From positions 1 through 7,881 of the forward strand of contig JBLINB010000062.1 of assembly GCA_047638975.1 (NCBI GenBank): 7,881 nucleotides of DNA. The letters run 5' to 3'. Positions 1 through 5,690 of this stretch are shown here, one piece after another. Within the stretch, counting starts at the first letter, position 1, and each line of letters begins with the position of its first letter. Below the pieces are notes generated by a model. The model worked only from the letters and a program-made list of their open reading frames with translations, was not told where the DNA came from and ran no database searches. The position numbers were made by a program, and so were the translations under genes. The DNA comes from JAPKEZ01 sp047638975. Its GTDB lineage: Bacteria; Planctomycetota; UBA1135.

Positions 1-728
1 TGGCAGGTGCCCTTTCGATACACGGGCGTGCAACTACAATCGGTGAACGCACCTTCGGTAAAGGTTCGGTGCAAAACATCTTTACGATGACTACTTCTAA
101 AGATGAAGACTTCGTTGACAGCAAAAACGAGGGTCACCGTAATGGCATCCACGACGAATGGGAAGACTTTGTTGATAGCAATAGCAACGACAAATACGAT
201 TATGGTGACCGCGTAAAGCTGACCATTGCCTACTACTATTTGCCGGACGGTTCAACTATCCATACGCAGCGTGATCATGACGGCAGGATCCTGCGTAAAG
301 GCGGAGTCGCCCCAGACATTGAAGCTGCTTTTGATGAAGTTTCTTATATAGAAGCACGTGAGATTTCTCATTTGCTCGACGAAGAGATCATTCAAAATTT
401 CGCCAAGAAATTATTTGAAGAAGATCAAGAGCAAGCTGTTCGATTAGCGATAAACGACATGCATAAAACAGAGTTATATCCTGGCTGGAATGAATTCTAC
501 GCTAGCCTTGATACCGAACTCGACGGGCAAATCATCCGCCGCTGGGTGCGTCGTTACTTACGTACACGTGTCTCAGATGCACGCGGACAAGTGTTTCCAG
601 GTAATGGTTTTGCCGGAGATTACGTCGAAGACCCTATCTTACGTACAGCGATTAAGCACTTGTTAAACGACAGTAGTGTCGATTACCAAGCTTTGGTTGA
701 ATACGCCGAGCTTATAGCGAGTAACTAA
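1..728 (+). CDS. S41 carboxyl-terminal processing protease (CtpA-like), 5'-truncated
   Basis: This is the 3' part of a serine protease of the C-terminal processing (tail-specific) family, which trims or degrades envelope proteins with a Ser-Lys dyad. Reading starts in frame at base 3; 241 residues are visible. Residues 1-24 match the core around the catalytic lysine: AGAL, GRATTIGERTFGKGSVQ, with the lysine codon at 60-62. The catalytic serine should lie a few residues upstream, outside the window. Residues 34-69 form an acidic insert with a repeated EDFVDS unit, then the usual strand resumes (VKLTIAYYYLPDG) and ends in GGVAPDIE. Residues 90-241 are a charged, mostly helical C-terminal extension that I cannot assign. 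The GTG at 69 is an internal valine, not a start. The TAA stop overlaps the stop of the convergent pgeF gene. The family call is firm; the substrate is unknown. Confidence 0.88.
   Translation, partial: AGALSIHGRATTIGERTFGKGSVQNIFTMTTSKDEDFVDSKNEGHRNGIHDEWEDFVDSNSNDKYDYGDRVKLTIAYYYLPDGSTIHTQRDHDGRILRKGGVAPDIEAAFDEVSYIEAREISHLLDEEIIQNFAKKLFEEDQEQAVRLAINDMHKTELYPGWNEFYASLDTELDGQIIRRWVRRYLRTRVSDARGQVFPGNGFAGDYVEDPILRTAIKHLLNDSSVDYQALVEYAELIASN
105..179 (+). repeat. Internal duplication EDFVDS in the protease insert
   Basis: Two 18-base copies at 105-122 and 162-179 both encode EDFVDS. They differ at two third-codon positions only and are 57 bases (19 residues) apart. The second copy continues as DSNSNDKYDYGD, spaced like the aspartate/asparagine-rich loops (D-x-N-x-N-x-x-Y-D-x-G-D/E) that bind calcium in many secreted bacterial proteins. 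The first copy is more degenerate. The repeat is seen directly; calcium binding is an inference. Confidence 0.65.
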
Positions 729-1495
729 AGAAGGATTGCAAGCAAGCCATTACGGCCAGCACTTGTCCCTTGACGGCGGTGACTAAATATTTTTTGGTCA
801 CTGCCACTATCGATACCGCTTAATTCTATATTGCTTTTCTCTAAGCCAGATTCAAGTAACTGTTGCTGCGCCCATAAGGCGACATCCACCTGCCAACGAT
901 CGTCACGACCTTTGTATTTAGCGGCACTCGGGCAGTCGCTGGCCACTTCTGGGCCAACCTCGTAAGAGCCTGCACTAATGCACGGCGCGATGCCCGCATA
1001 AATTTGCTGAGGCTCTGCGCCAAGGGCAACAATTTTTTTAACTGCAACTTCAAGAATGCGCTGTTGAAGCCCGCGCCATCCACCATGGATAACACCGACA
1101 ATACCAGGAGCCGTTAATAGCACCGCAGAGCAATCGGCAACGGCAACATATAGCGGCAGACCCTTTACGGTTGTGATGAGGCCGTCGCAATCGGGCAATA
1201 CTGTTGACGGAGAAAGTGCGCCGCGTGATTGGTGTTCGCTAGTAACAACTTCAACGTTTGCAGTATGCGTTTGACCACCGACGATTAAGTGTTGCGGTTT
1301 GCAGCCTAAATAATCGCACCAAGTGGCGCGTACTTTGATTGCGGCTGCAAGGTCGCGTCCACCGCTGAAAGCAAAGTTTCCGGCATTTGCAGCGTTACGT
1401 CCACCAAAAACATGTGCGCTATTTCCATCTGAGAAATGGCGTCCTTCGAAACTAAATCCGATTAGTTGTTGATGCTCAACCTGCTTCATCAGCAT
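725..1495 (-). CDS. pgeF: Laccase-domain protein PgeF/YfiH (peptidoglycan editing factor or purine nucleoside phosphorylase family)
   Basis: A 256-residue protein of the Cu-oxidase_4 (DUF152, YfiH) family. Homologues are described as peptidoglycan editing factors that limit L-serine in place of L-alanine, and as multicopper-like or purine nucleoside phosphorylases. The three metal ligands of the fold are present: His77 in QTHTANV, Cys122 in VADCSAVLL and His137 in VIHGGWRG. APCI follows at 170-173, and the C-terminal signature FSHRRQGTSAGR is at 237-248. The Cys-Thr pair often found before that signature is replaced by Asp-Ser (229-230). Length is normal. The first ATG overlaps the end of the AI-2E gene by 20 bases and has no clear Shine-Dalgarno sequence; a second ATG two codons on (1487-1489) is equally possible. 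It is the last gene of a three-gene operon and overlaps the stop of the convergent protease. Confidence 0.9.
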   Translation of the reverse strand: MLMKQVEHQQLIGFSFEGRHFSDGNSAHVFGGRNAANAGNFAFSGGRDLAAAIKVRATWCDYLGCKPQHLIVGGQTHTANVEVVTSEHQSRGALSPSTVLPDCDGLITTVKGLPLYVAVADCSAVLLTAPGIVGVIHGGWRGLQQRILEVAVKKIVALGAEPQQIYAGIAPCISAGSYEVGPEVASDCPSAAKYKGRDDRWQVDVALWAQQQLLESGLEKSNIELSGIDSGSDQKIFSHRRQGTSAGRNGLLAILL

Positions 1496-2540
1496 GCACG
1501 CGAACGTCTTTCATTACGGGTCGCACGAATTCGGCATAGAGCACGCGTGAGACGGCGACTACTGGCACTGCTAGTACGAGTCCGAGAATTCCGAGCAAAG
1601 CACCACCACATAGAATCGTGAGGATAACTGCAAAGTCAGACAGGCCCAGGCCTTGCCCCACAAAGCGCGGAATTAAAACGTAGGCTTCAATCACTTCAAG
1701 CACTCCGTAAATCACGCCGGCTACGACAAAGCCACTAACTCCACCGCCGCTGATTCCGCCATCGGCGAAGCCAACTACGGCTAACAGCAAGAAGCCTACG
1801 AGTGGCCCGAGTACTGGCAGCAGCGATAGCGCGCCAACAGCAGTCGCTAAGAAATAAGCGCCTGGGAAACCGAGCAACAATAACACACCCCAGGTAAGTA
1901 ACATTTTTACTATTGCGACCTTCACTCGCGCTACTAAGTAGTTAGTAGATATCTTTTCGATTTGTGGCAGGATGCGATCAAAAGGTGGATGCCATGAGCG
2001 TGGCATTTCGCGACGGATACGCAACAACCACGGACCGCCCTGTAGCAAGAAATATAAAAATATTGGTAACAGCACGATGCTTGCAACAATGCCAAACACA
2101 CCACCGAAAAAGTCGACTAATCCACCGCCAGCTGTGTTCATTTGTTCGCTAAGCGTTTCCATATAGGTATCCGGCTCGAACGATGAGGGATCAAACAAGC
2201 CTCCAACCCATGCTGGTAGAGACGCGTGCCATTCCAAGAACTGTACGCGCAATTGACTACTAAGACCACCGAGGTCGTCCATAGGTACTTTGCTTAGTAA
2301 ATTCTGGAAATCGAATGCCGCTGGCAAAAATGCTATTACGGGTATGACTAACAACACAAATACGCAACATAGTGCCGAAATCGAGCTAGGTAGCTTTTGA
2401 GTTAAGCGACGTTGTAACGGCTGCAACACTAGCATAAAAAGGTATGCGCCAAGTAACGGTACTGTAACTTTACGCAGCACCCATACTAGCCATAAACTGA
2501 ATAGTACTACTAGAACGCGTACTATATTTGCTGTCTTCAT
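1476..2540 (-). CDS. AI-2E family transporter (PerM/TqsA-like membrane protein)
   Basis: A 354-residue polytopic membrane protein of the AI-2E (formerly UPF0118/PerM) family. Members export small molecules such as autoinducer-2 or act as Na+/H+ or Na+(Li+)/H+ antiporters; substrates are usually unknown. Hydrophobic segments lie near residues 8-40 (probably two helices), 53-76, 143-168, 207-232, 234-257, 268-290 and 303-335. A large soluble loop spans about 77-140. Family signatures near the C-terminus are clear: LPVLGPLVGF at 241-250, then IEAYVLIPRFVGQGLGL with a Gly-rich helix (GGALLGILGLVLAVPV) ending near 327. The start ATG shares bases with the TGA of the upstream gene (ATGA). It has no Shine-Dalgarno sequence of its own (CCTCC lies upstream on this strand), so reinitiation is the likely mode of translation. 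The family is sure; the transported compound is not. Confidence 0.9.
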   Translation of the reverse strand: MKTANIVRVLVVLFSLWLVWVLRKVTVPLLGAYLFMLVLQPLQRRLTQKLPSSISALCCVFVLLVIPVIAFLPAAFDFQNLLSKVPMDDLGGLSSQLRVQFLEWHASLPAWVGGLFDPSSFEPDTYMETLSEQMNTAGGGLVDFFGGVFGIVASIVLLPIFLYFLLQGGPWLLRIRREMPRSWHPPFDRILPQIEKISTNYLVARVKVAIVKMLLTWGVLLLLGFPGAYFLATAVGALSLLPVLGPLVGFLLLAVVGFADGGISGGGVSGFVVAGVIYGVLEVIEAYVLIPRFVGQGLGLSDFAVILTILCGGALLGILGLVLAVPVVAVSRVLYAEFVRPVMKDVRVHADEAG

Positions 2541-2932
2541 AGTTGAGAAGGAGGAATGTTGTTAGCGAACGCTAACTTAAAGTCAAAACCGTTAGCGAAG
2601 TCGGACCTCTTGTCTGACTCTGTTTTATTCAACAGTCCCGCAGCACACATGTCAAATACTAAAGTGCCAAAATCTGTGGTTTCGGTGACTCCCCAGGAGC
2701 TAAACGTAAACGGAGCCATAAAGCCGAACTCTTCGTTGGCATAACGCTGGATACCGTTTAATAGCGCACTAGGCGTAATATGGGAGGACTCGAGTGGTCC
2801 GCCGGTATTACCTTGCATGTAAATAGTGTAATCTAAGGCCTCTAGGACGAAGATATACGCTTCAAGAGGGAAACGATAGCCAGTATGGCGACGTAGTTCT
2901 TGGATGAGTGGTTTGATTTTACTATGAGACAT
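2537..2932 (-). CDS. Minf_1886 family protein (Verrucomicrobia/Planctomycetes-restricted, function unknown)
   Basis: A small 131-residue soluble protein without signal peptide or membrane segment. The spaced motifs match the PVC-restricted Minf_1886 family (TIGR04138 as I recall it): AYIFVLEAL at 25-33, SHITPSALL at 50-58, RYANEEFG at 63-70, WGVTETTDFGTLVF at 80-93, then NKTESD and DFANGFDF at 102-118. No catalytic pattern stands out; conserved aromatic and acidic residues suggest a compact helical domain. It begins the operon that continues into the AI-2E transporter and pgeF. Its TGA overlaps the transporter ATG by four bases. The start is supported by AGGA six bases upstream (2939-2942). 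The function of the family is unknown, so only the operon partners hint at an envelope-linked role. Length agrees with my memory of the family. Confidence 0.78.
   Translation of the reverse strand: MSHSKIKPLIQELRRHTGYRFPLEAYIFVLEALDYTIYMQGNTGGPLESSHITPSALLNGIQRYANEEFGFMAPFTFSSWGVTETTDFGTLVFDMCAAGLLNKTESDKRSDFANGFDFKLAFANNIPPSQL
2561..2576. repeat. Perfect 7-bp inverted repeat inside the gene end, with a third half-copy
   Basis: GTTAGCG and CGCTAAC flank a 2-base centre, 21 bases upstream of the AI-2E start and within the last codons of the Minf_1886-family gene. A further GTTAGCGAA lies at 2591-2599, repeating bases 2561-2569 directly at a 30-base period. The repeats encode two Phe-Ala-Asn triplets. 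It could be an operator-like site or a short RNA hairpin affecting coupling, or simply a coding coincidence. Confidence 0.4.
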
Positions 2933-2938
2933 TTAAAA

Positions 2939-2942
2939 TCCT
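2939..2942 (-). promoter_or_regulatory. Shine-Dalgarno AGGA of the Minf_1886-family gene
   Basis: AGGA on the minus strand with a 6-base AT-only spacer before the ATG at 2930-2932. It is the only good ribosome binding site in the three-gene operon and supports this start codon; the two downstream genes lack one and overlap their predecessors. Confidence 0.6.
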
Positions 2943-2964
2943 GAGCTGCCTTATCTATCGGATG

Positions 2965-2994
2965 CATATAGGACTGTTTTCCGAAAATAGCCAA
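2965..2994 (-). promoter_or_regulatory. Candidate sigma-70-like promoter of the Minf_1886/AI-2E/pgeF operon
   Basis: On the minus strand a TTGGCT box (2989-2994) and a TATATG box (2965-2970) are separated by 18 bases; each matches four of six consensus positions. They sit in the 124-base gap between the holB stop and the Minf_1886-family start and would give a leader of about 25 bases. No hairpin with a T-run is seen in this gap, so readthrough from tmk-holB is also possible. Confidence 0.3.
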
Positions 2995-3056
2995 TTATTT
3001 TGTAGACACCCTCGCATAGTAAGTTGCTATTGACCTAAGCCTTAAATCTAAGCAAA

Positions 3057-3923
3057 TTACCCTGCTAACGCCTGCAGCATTTTTTGAAATACTAGATCGG
3101 GACTAACCTGTGACTGCAACAGGTGGATACCTTCGTCGGTGGCATCAAGCCATTGAGCTTGTTTCGTCATCAAGCCGTCTTGCAACTCTATATTAGCCAG
3201 TAAGGCTCTTATTATGGATAAATCGTATAGACCAGACTCGCGCTTAGCGGCATGCTTGGCGCCAAGCTCGAATTTCAAGAGGCTGTCGATTTCTATTTCT
3301 TTGTGAAGCCAGCGATCGAAGTCTGTAATTAATTTAAGGACGTGCTGGCGCTGCTTAACATCTAATTCAAGAACGACGTCACGATTGCCATACACTTGTA
3401 GTAAGCGCTGATATTGCTCGTCGCTGAGGCCGGCAGCGGCTGCACGTATTTCAGCATCAGCGACTGCTGTTTGCGCAACGCGCCAAATGCGGCAGCGCGA
3501 AATAAATGCAGGTGTTAGCGTCGACAAATTACTTGCTGTAAAAAACAAAACCGTTTTATCGGGTGGCTCTTCGGTTGTTTTTAACAAGGCACCTTGTGCA
3601 TCAATGGTCATGCGCTCGGCATCGTAAAGAATGATTGCGCGGTAGCCTGCACCGACTGCGCGATAACGCAAAGCTTTTTCAAGCGACTGAACTTTGTCGT
3701 TACGTTGACTAATATGTTCGACGCGCAAACCGTCGACGCCAAGTTCTTTGGGATCGAAGATTGTGCAATCGGCATGTTTTAGAATATCGCCTTTGCATTC
3801 AAGTAGTTGCGATGCGCACTGCAATGCAATGTCACGAAGACGTGACGGCGAGCCGCCTAAGAACAAATAACAATCAGCAATATGGTTGCGCGACATTTCA
3901 GTAGCGAAGCGTTGTTCAAGCAT
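3057..3923 (-). CDS. holB: DNA polymerase III delta-prime subunit (clamp-loader AAA+ protein)
   Basis: This 288-residue protein resembles the delta-prime subunit of the clamp loader, which helps load the sliding clamp on DNA. Numbered from the ATG, the AAA+ core shows a P-loop-like turn that has lost the ATP-binding lysine (LGGSPSRLR, 22-30), a Walker B-like ILYDAERM (98-105), LLKTTEEPP (113-121) and the SRC motif (142-144) that donates an arginine finger to a neighbouring subunit. A dead P-loop is normal for delta-prime and separates it from DnaX. Cysteines 42 and 53 are the only ones in the region of the usual four-cysteine zinc module, so that module is missing or degenerate. The gene overlaps the end of tmk. 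ATG at 3923 is preferred because GAGAGA lies seven bases upstream; an in-frame GTG directly before it (3926) would add one residue. The C-terminal part is divergent. Confidence 0.85.
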   Translation of the reverse strand: MLEQRFATEMSRNHIADCYLFLGGSPSRLRDIALQCASQLLECKGDILKHADCTIFDPKELGVDGLRVEHISQRNDKVQSLEKALRYRAVGAGYRAIILYDAERMTIDAQGALLKTTEEPPDKTVLFFTASNLSTLTPAFISRCRIWRVAQTAVADAEIRAAAAGLSDEQYQRLLQVYGNRDVVLELDVKQRQHVLKLITDFDRWLHKEIEIDSLLKFELGAKHAAKRESGLYDLSIIRALLANIELQDGLMTKQAQWLDATDEGIHLLQSQVSPDLVFQKMLQALAG

Positions 3924-4548
3924 CACGTTGTCTCTCTACCCATTTAGCTACTTGCTGGTGGATGTCTTCTATAGAACGTTGCTCACAGTCAATCACAGTT
4001 GTGATACTTGGGAAGCGGCGAGAAAACTCTTTGTAGTTGTCGCGCACGCGTCGTTGAAATTCGATACCGCGTTTTTCGATTCCATCTACCTCGCCACTAT
4101 CGGACACACGCTGAAAACTCGTCTCGGGTTTACAGTCAAAGATAATCACACCATCTGGTTGCGCGCTTTGTGCTATGACCAAATCGTGTACTGCGAATAT
4201 AAAATCAAAATCGCTAGAGTCTTTTGCTTGGTAGGCGACGGTTGATGGAGTAAAGCGATCGCAGATAACATCGCGTCCTTCTTTTAAAGCCGGGCAGATT
4301 TGTTGTTGAAGCAATTCGTTGCGCGCAGCGAAAAACAGCAAGGCTTCAGAGCGTTGATGCCAATCATCGCGGTCAGCCTCCAACAGCATACCGCGCAAGG
4401 CTTCACCCAAGCTGGTAGTACCCGGCTCACGCACGTAGATCGGGTTACGTCCTTCGACTTTTAATTTGTCGAACAACAATTGTGCCTGGGTAGATTTACC
4501 CGTGCCATCCATACCTTCGAATACCCAAAACTTAGCTCGCATACCCAT
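3916..4548 (-). CDS. tmk: Thymidylate kinase
   Basis: A 210-residue cytosolic dTMP kinase, ATP + dTMP to ADP + dTDP, essential for dTTP supply. Visible motifs: Walker A FEGMDGTGKST (10-20), REPG (40-43), which binds the substrate phosphate, and DRFTPSTVAYQ (97-107), the DR(Y/F) thymidine-binding motif. The LID follows at about 147-158 and then a helix with VRDNY. The LID reads RVSDSGEVDGIE, where typical bacterial enzymes have several arginines and a DR(I/F/M)E; only Arg147 remains. Length is normal. Two ATG codons (4546-4548 and 4540-4542) could start translation, neither with a Shine-Dalgarno sequence; I keep the first. It is the first gene of the common tmk-holB pair and lies divergent from the amidase across about 50 bases. 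Confidence 0.93.
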   Translation of the reverse strand: MGMRAKFWVFEGMDGTGKSTQAQLLFDKLKVEGRNPIYVREPGTTSLGEALRGMLLEADRDDWHQRSEALLFFAARNELLQQQICPALKEGRDVICDRFTPSTVAYQAKDSSDFDFIFAVHDLVIAQSAQPDGVIIFDCKPETSFQRVSDSGEVDGIEKRGIEFQRRVRDNYKEFSRRFPSITTVIDCEQRSIEDIHQQVAKWVERQRDA

Positions 4549-4604
4549 TATTTTACTAGTTCCGACCTAGAATTTGGTAGTGCCTTGCGGTTACTCTTTT
4601 GCTA
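4549..4604. promoter_or_regulatory. Divergent intergenic region between tmk and the amidase gene
   Basis: These 56 bases separate divergent start codons and should hold promoters in both directions unless these lie inside the genes. On the plus strand TAGAAT (4568-4573) matches five of six -10 positions but has no good -35 at the right distance. On the minus strand TAAAAT (4550-4555) would start an almost leaderless tmk message. No palindrome or terminator is visible. Confidence 0.3.
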
Positions 4605-5690
4605 ATGCGTATTTACCTAACGATTCTCTGCCTGTCCCTAGTGGTTTCTTGTGCGAGCCCAGCGCCGCGGAGAGCTAAGGCTGTTGGCCTTGAGCCACCC
4701 GTCACCTCTCCATCAGCGAATCTAAGCATCGAGCAGCGCATCGAGTACTGGCAAACGAAGATACCAGCAATGACTCGCGTTGACCGTGCTGAAGCCTATT
4801 TGGTCATTGGCGAACTGCAAATCGAGGCAAAAGACGCGGATGCCGCACGTATATCGTTTTATCAGGCACTCGGCGGACAACTTTCTGCCAGCGAAGCCGC
4901 ACGCGCAGAAAAAGGCATAGGTCTTAGTTATTTCCTATCCGCGCAGCCAAGCCTGGGTTCAAAGCATCTCAAAAAGTCGATCATTGGGCTAGATGCTGCA
5001 AGTAAAGCTGAAGCTTCGTATCTGATGTCTGCTTATGAAGGCCAACCCACAGCGACAGCTAGCACTGCTGTTGCACAGCGCATGAGGATCTACTTGGTTT
5101 CGGCTGGCCTCAAAGAACCAGGCTCGGCTGCTGCGGGTGTCGCAGGTGCGATTCGTGTCGATATGCAGCGTAGCGATTGGCATGCAGCCACCATGCGTTC
5201 TAACTGGGACAAAATGACGGCTCCATTTCGCATAACAGTACATCACACTGCCGAACCGTTTTCGTCCTTGTCGTCTGCGGCATCCGGAGCAGAAGTTAAA
5301 AACATTCAAGATCAGCACATGAACGGCCGCACACCTGGCTGGGCAGATATCGGCTATCACTTTTTAATTGATCGCGCCGGAAAAATCATCGCTGGGCGTC
5401 CGCTTAGCGCGCAAGGTGCGCATGCTTCTGGCAACAACAACATTGGCAACATAGGTATTTGCCTGCTAGGAAACTTTGCGTCACAGCCTAATCGCGGTAA
5501 TGATTACATCATGGCACAAGAGCCTTCGTCGGCGCAAATACTGGCGCTGACCGAATTAGTTGATGCGTTACGCGGCAATTACTCGATTAGCGGCAACAAT
5601 GTTTTCGGTCATAAAGAGCTAAAGAGTACCGACTGCCCTGGCCCAGCTTTAAGCAGATGGGTTGCGAATTATCGCCGAGTTAATCTGTAG
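4605..5690 (+). CDS. Lipoprotein N-acetylmuramoyl-L-alanine amidase (Amidase_2/PGRP fold) with TPR-like N-terminal region
   Basis: A 361-residue envelope enzyme predicted to cleave the bond between MurNAc and L-Ala in peptidoglycan or its fragments. Residues 1-15 form a short lipoprotein signal ending in VVSC, with Cys16 as the lipidation site followed by Ala. Residues about 40-175 are alanine-rich helices with TPR-like spacing (AEAYLVIGELQ, ARISFYQALG, AEKGIGLSYFL), probably a binding domain. Residues about 205-350 are a zinc amidase domain: ITVHHTA (His213/214), GYHFLIDRAG (Tyr251), GAHASGNN (His273), IGICLLGNF, and GHKELKSTDCPG supplying His336 and Cys344 as zinc ligands. The ATG is chosen because it gives a compact signal peptide; an in-frame TTG at 4599 would add two residues. 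Neither has a good Shine-Dalgarno sequence. The stop TAG directly abuts the stop of convergent uppP. The domain call is firm; whether it recycles wall fragments or remodels the sacculus is open. Confidence 0.9.
   Translation: MRIYLTILCLSLVVSCASPAPRRAKAVGLEPPVTSPSANLSIEQRIEYWQTKIPAMTRVDRAEAYLVIGELQIEAKDADAARISFYQALGGQLSASEAARAEKGIGLSYFLSAQPSLGSKHLKKSIIGLDAASKAEASYLMSAYEGQPTATASTAVAQRMRIYLVSAGLKEPGSAAAGVAGAIRVDMQRSDWHAATMRSNWDKMTAPFRITVHHTAEPFSSLSSAASGAEVKNIQDQHMNGRTPGWADIGYHFLIDRAGKIIAGRPLSAQGAHASGNNNIGNIGICLLGNFASQPNRGNDYIMAQEPSSAQILALTELVDALRGNYSISGNNVFGHKELKSTDCPGPALSRWVANYRRVNL

Noticed and set aside
680..696. ACCAA/TTGGT short inverted repeat near the protease end as a terminator
   Set aside because: A five-base stem within codons and without a T-run is expected by chance.
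69..728. GTG at 69 as the start of a separate 219-residue gene
   Set aside because: The frame is open to base 3, and the upstream codons encode the conserved S41 segment including the catalytic lysine, so 69 is internal.
841..1101. Minus-strand open frame of 86 codons inside pgeF
   Set aside because: It lies out of frame within a well-conserved gene, and its translation shows no recognisable pattern.
1964..2166. Two short plus-strand open frames inside the AI-2E gene
   Set aside because: Both are antisense shadows of a clear membrane protein gene, with basic low-quality translations.
3010..3056. Possible terminator after holB
   Set aside because: Only a 4-bp TAAG/CTTA pairing is present, with no stable stem or T-run on the minus strand.
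3855..3858. Degenerate P-loop of the delta-prime protein as a sign of a broken gene
   Set aside because: Loss of the ATP-binding lysine is usual in delta-prime subunits; the frame and the SRC motif are intact.
3886..4245. Plus-strand open frame of 119 codons opposite tmk
   Set aside because: It is antisense to conserved tmk and holB codons and has no plausible start context or family resemblance.
4550..4555. TAAAAT as a -10 box giving leaderless tmk
   Set aside because: There is no -35-like hexamer at 16-18 bases, so the match alone is too weak to list as a promoter.
4989..5360. Minus-strand open frame of 123 codons inside the amidase gene
   Set aside because: It is rich in Cys, Arg and Ser, as expected for a reversed reading of a conserved gene; no motif supports it.
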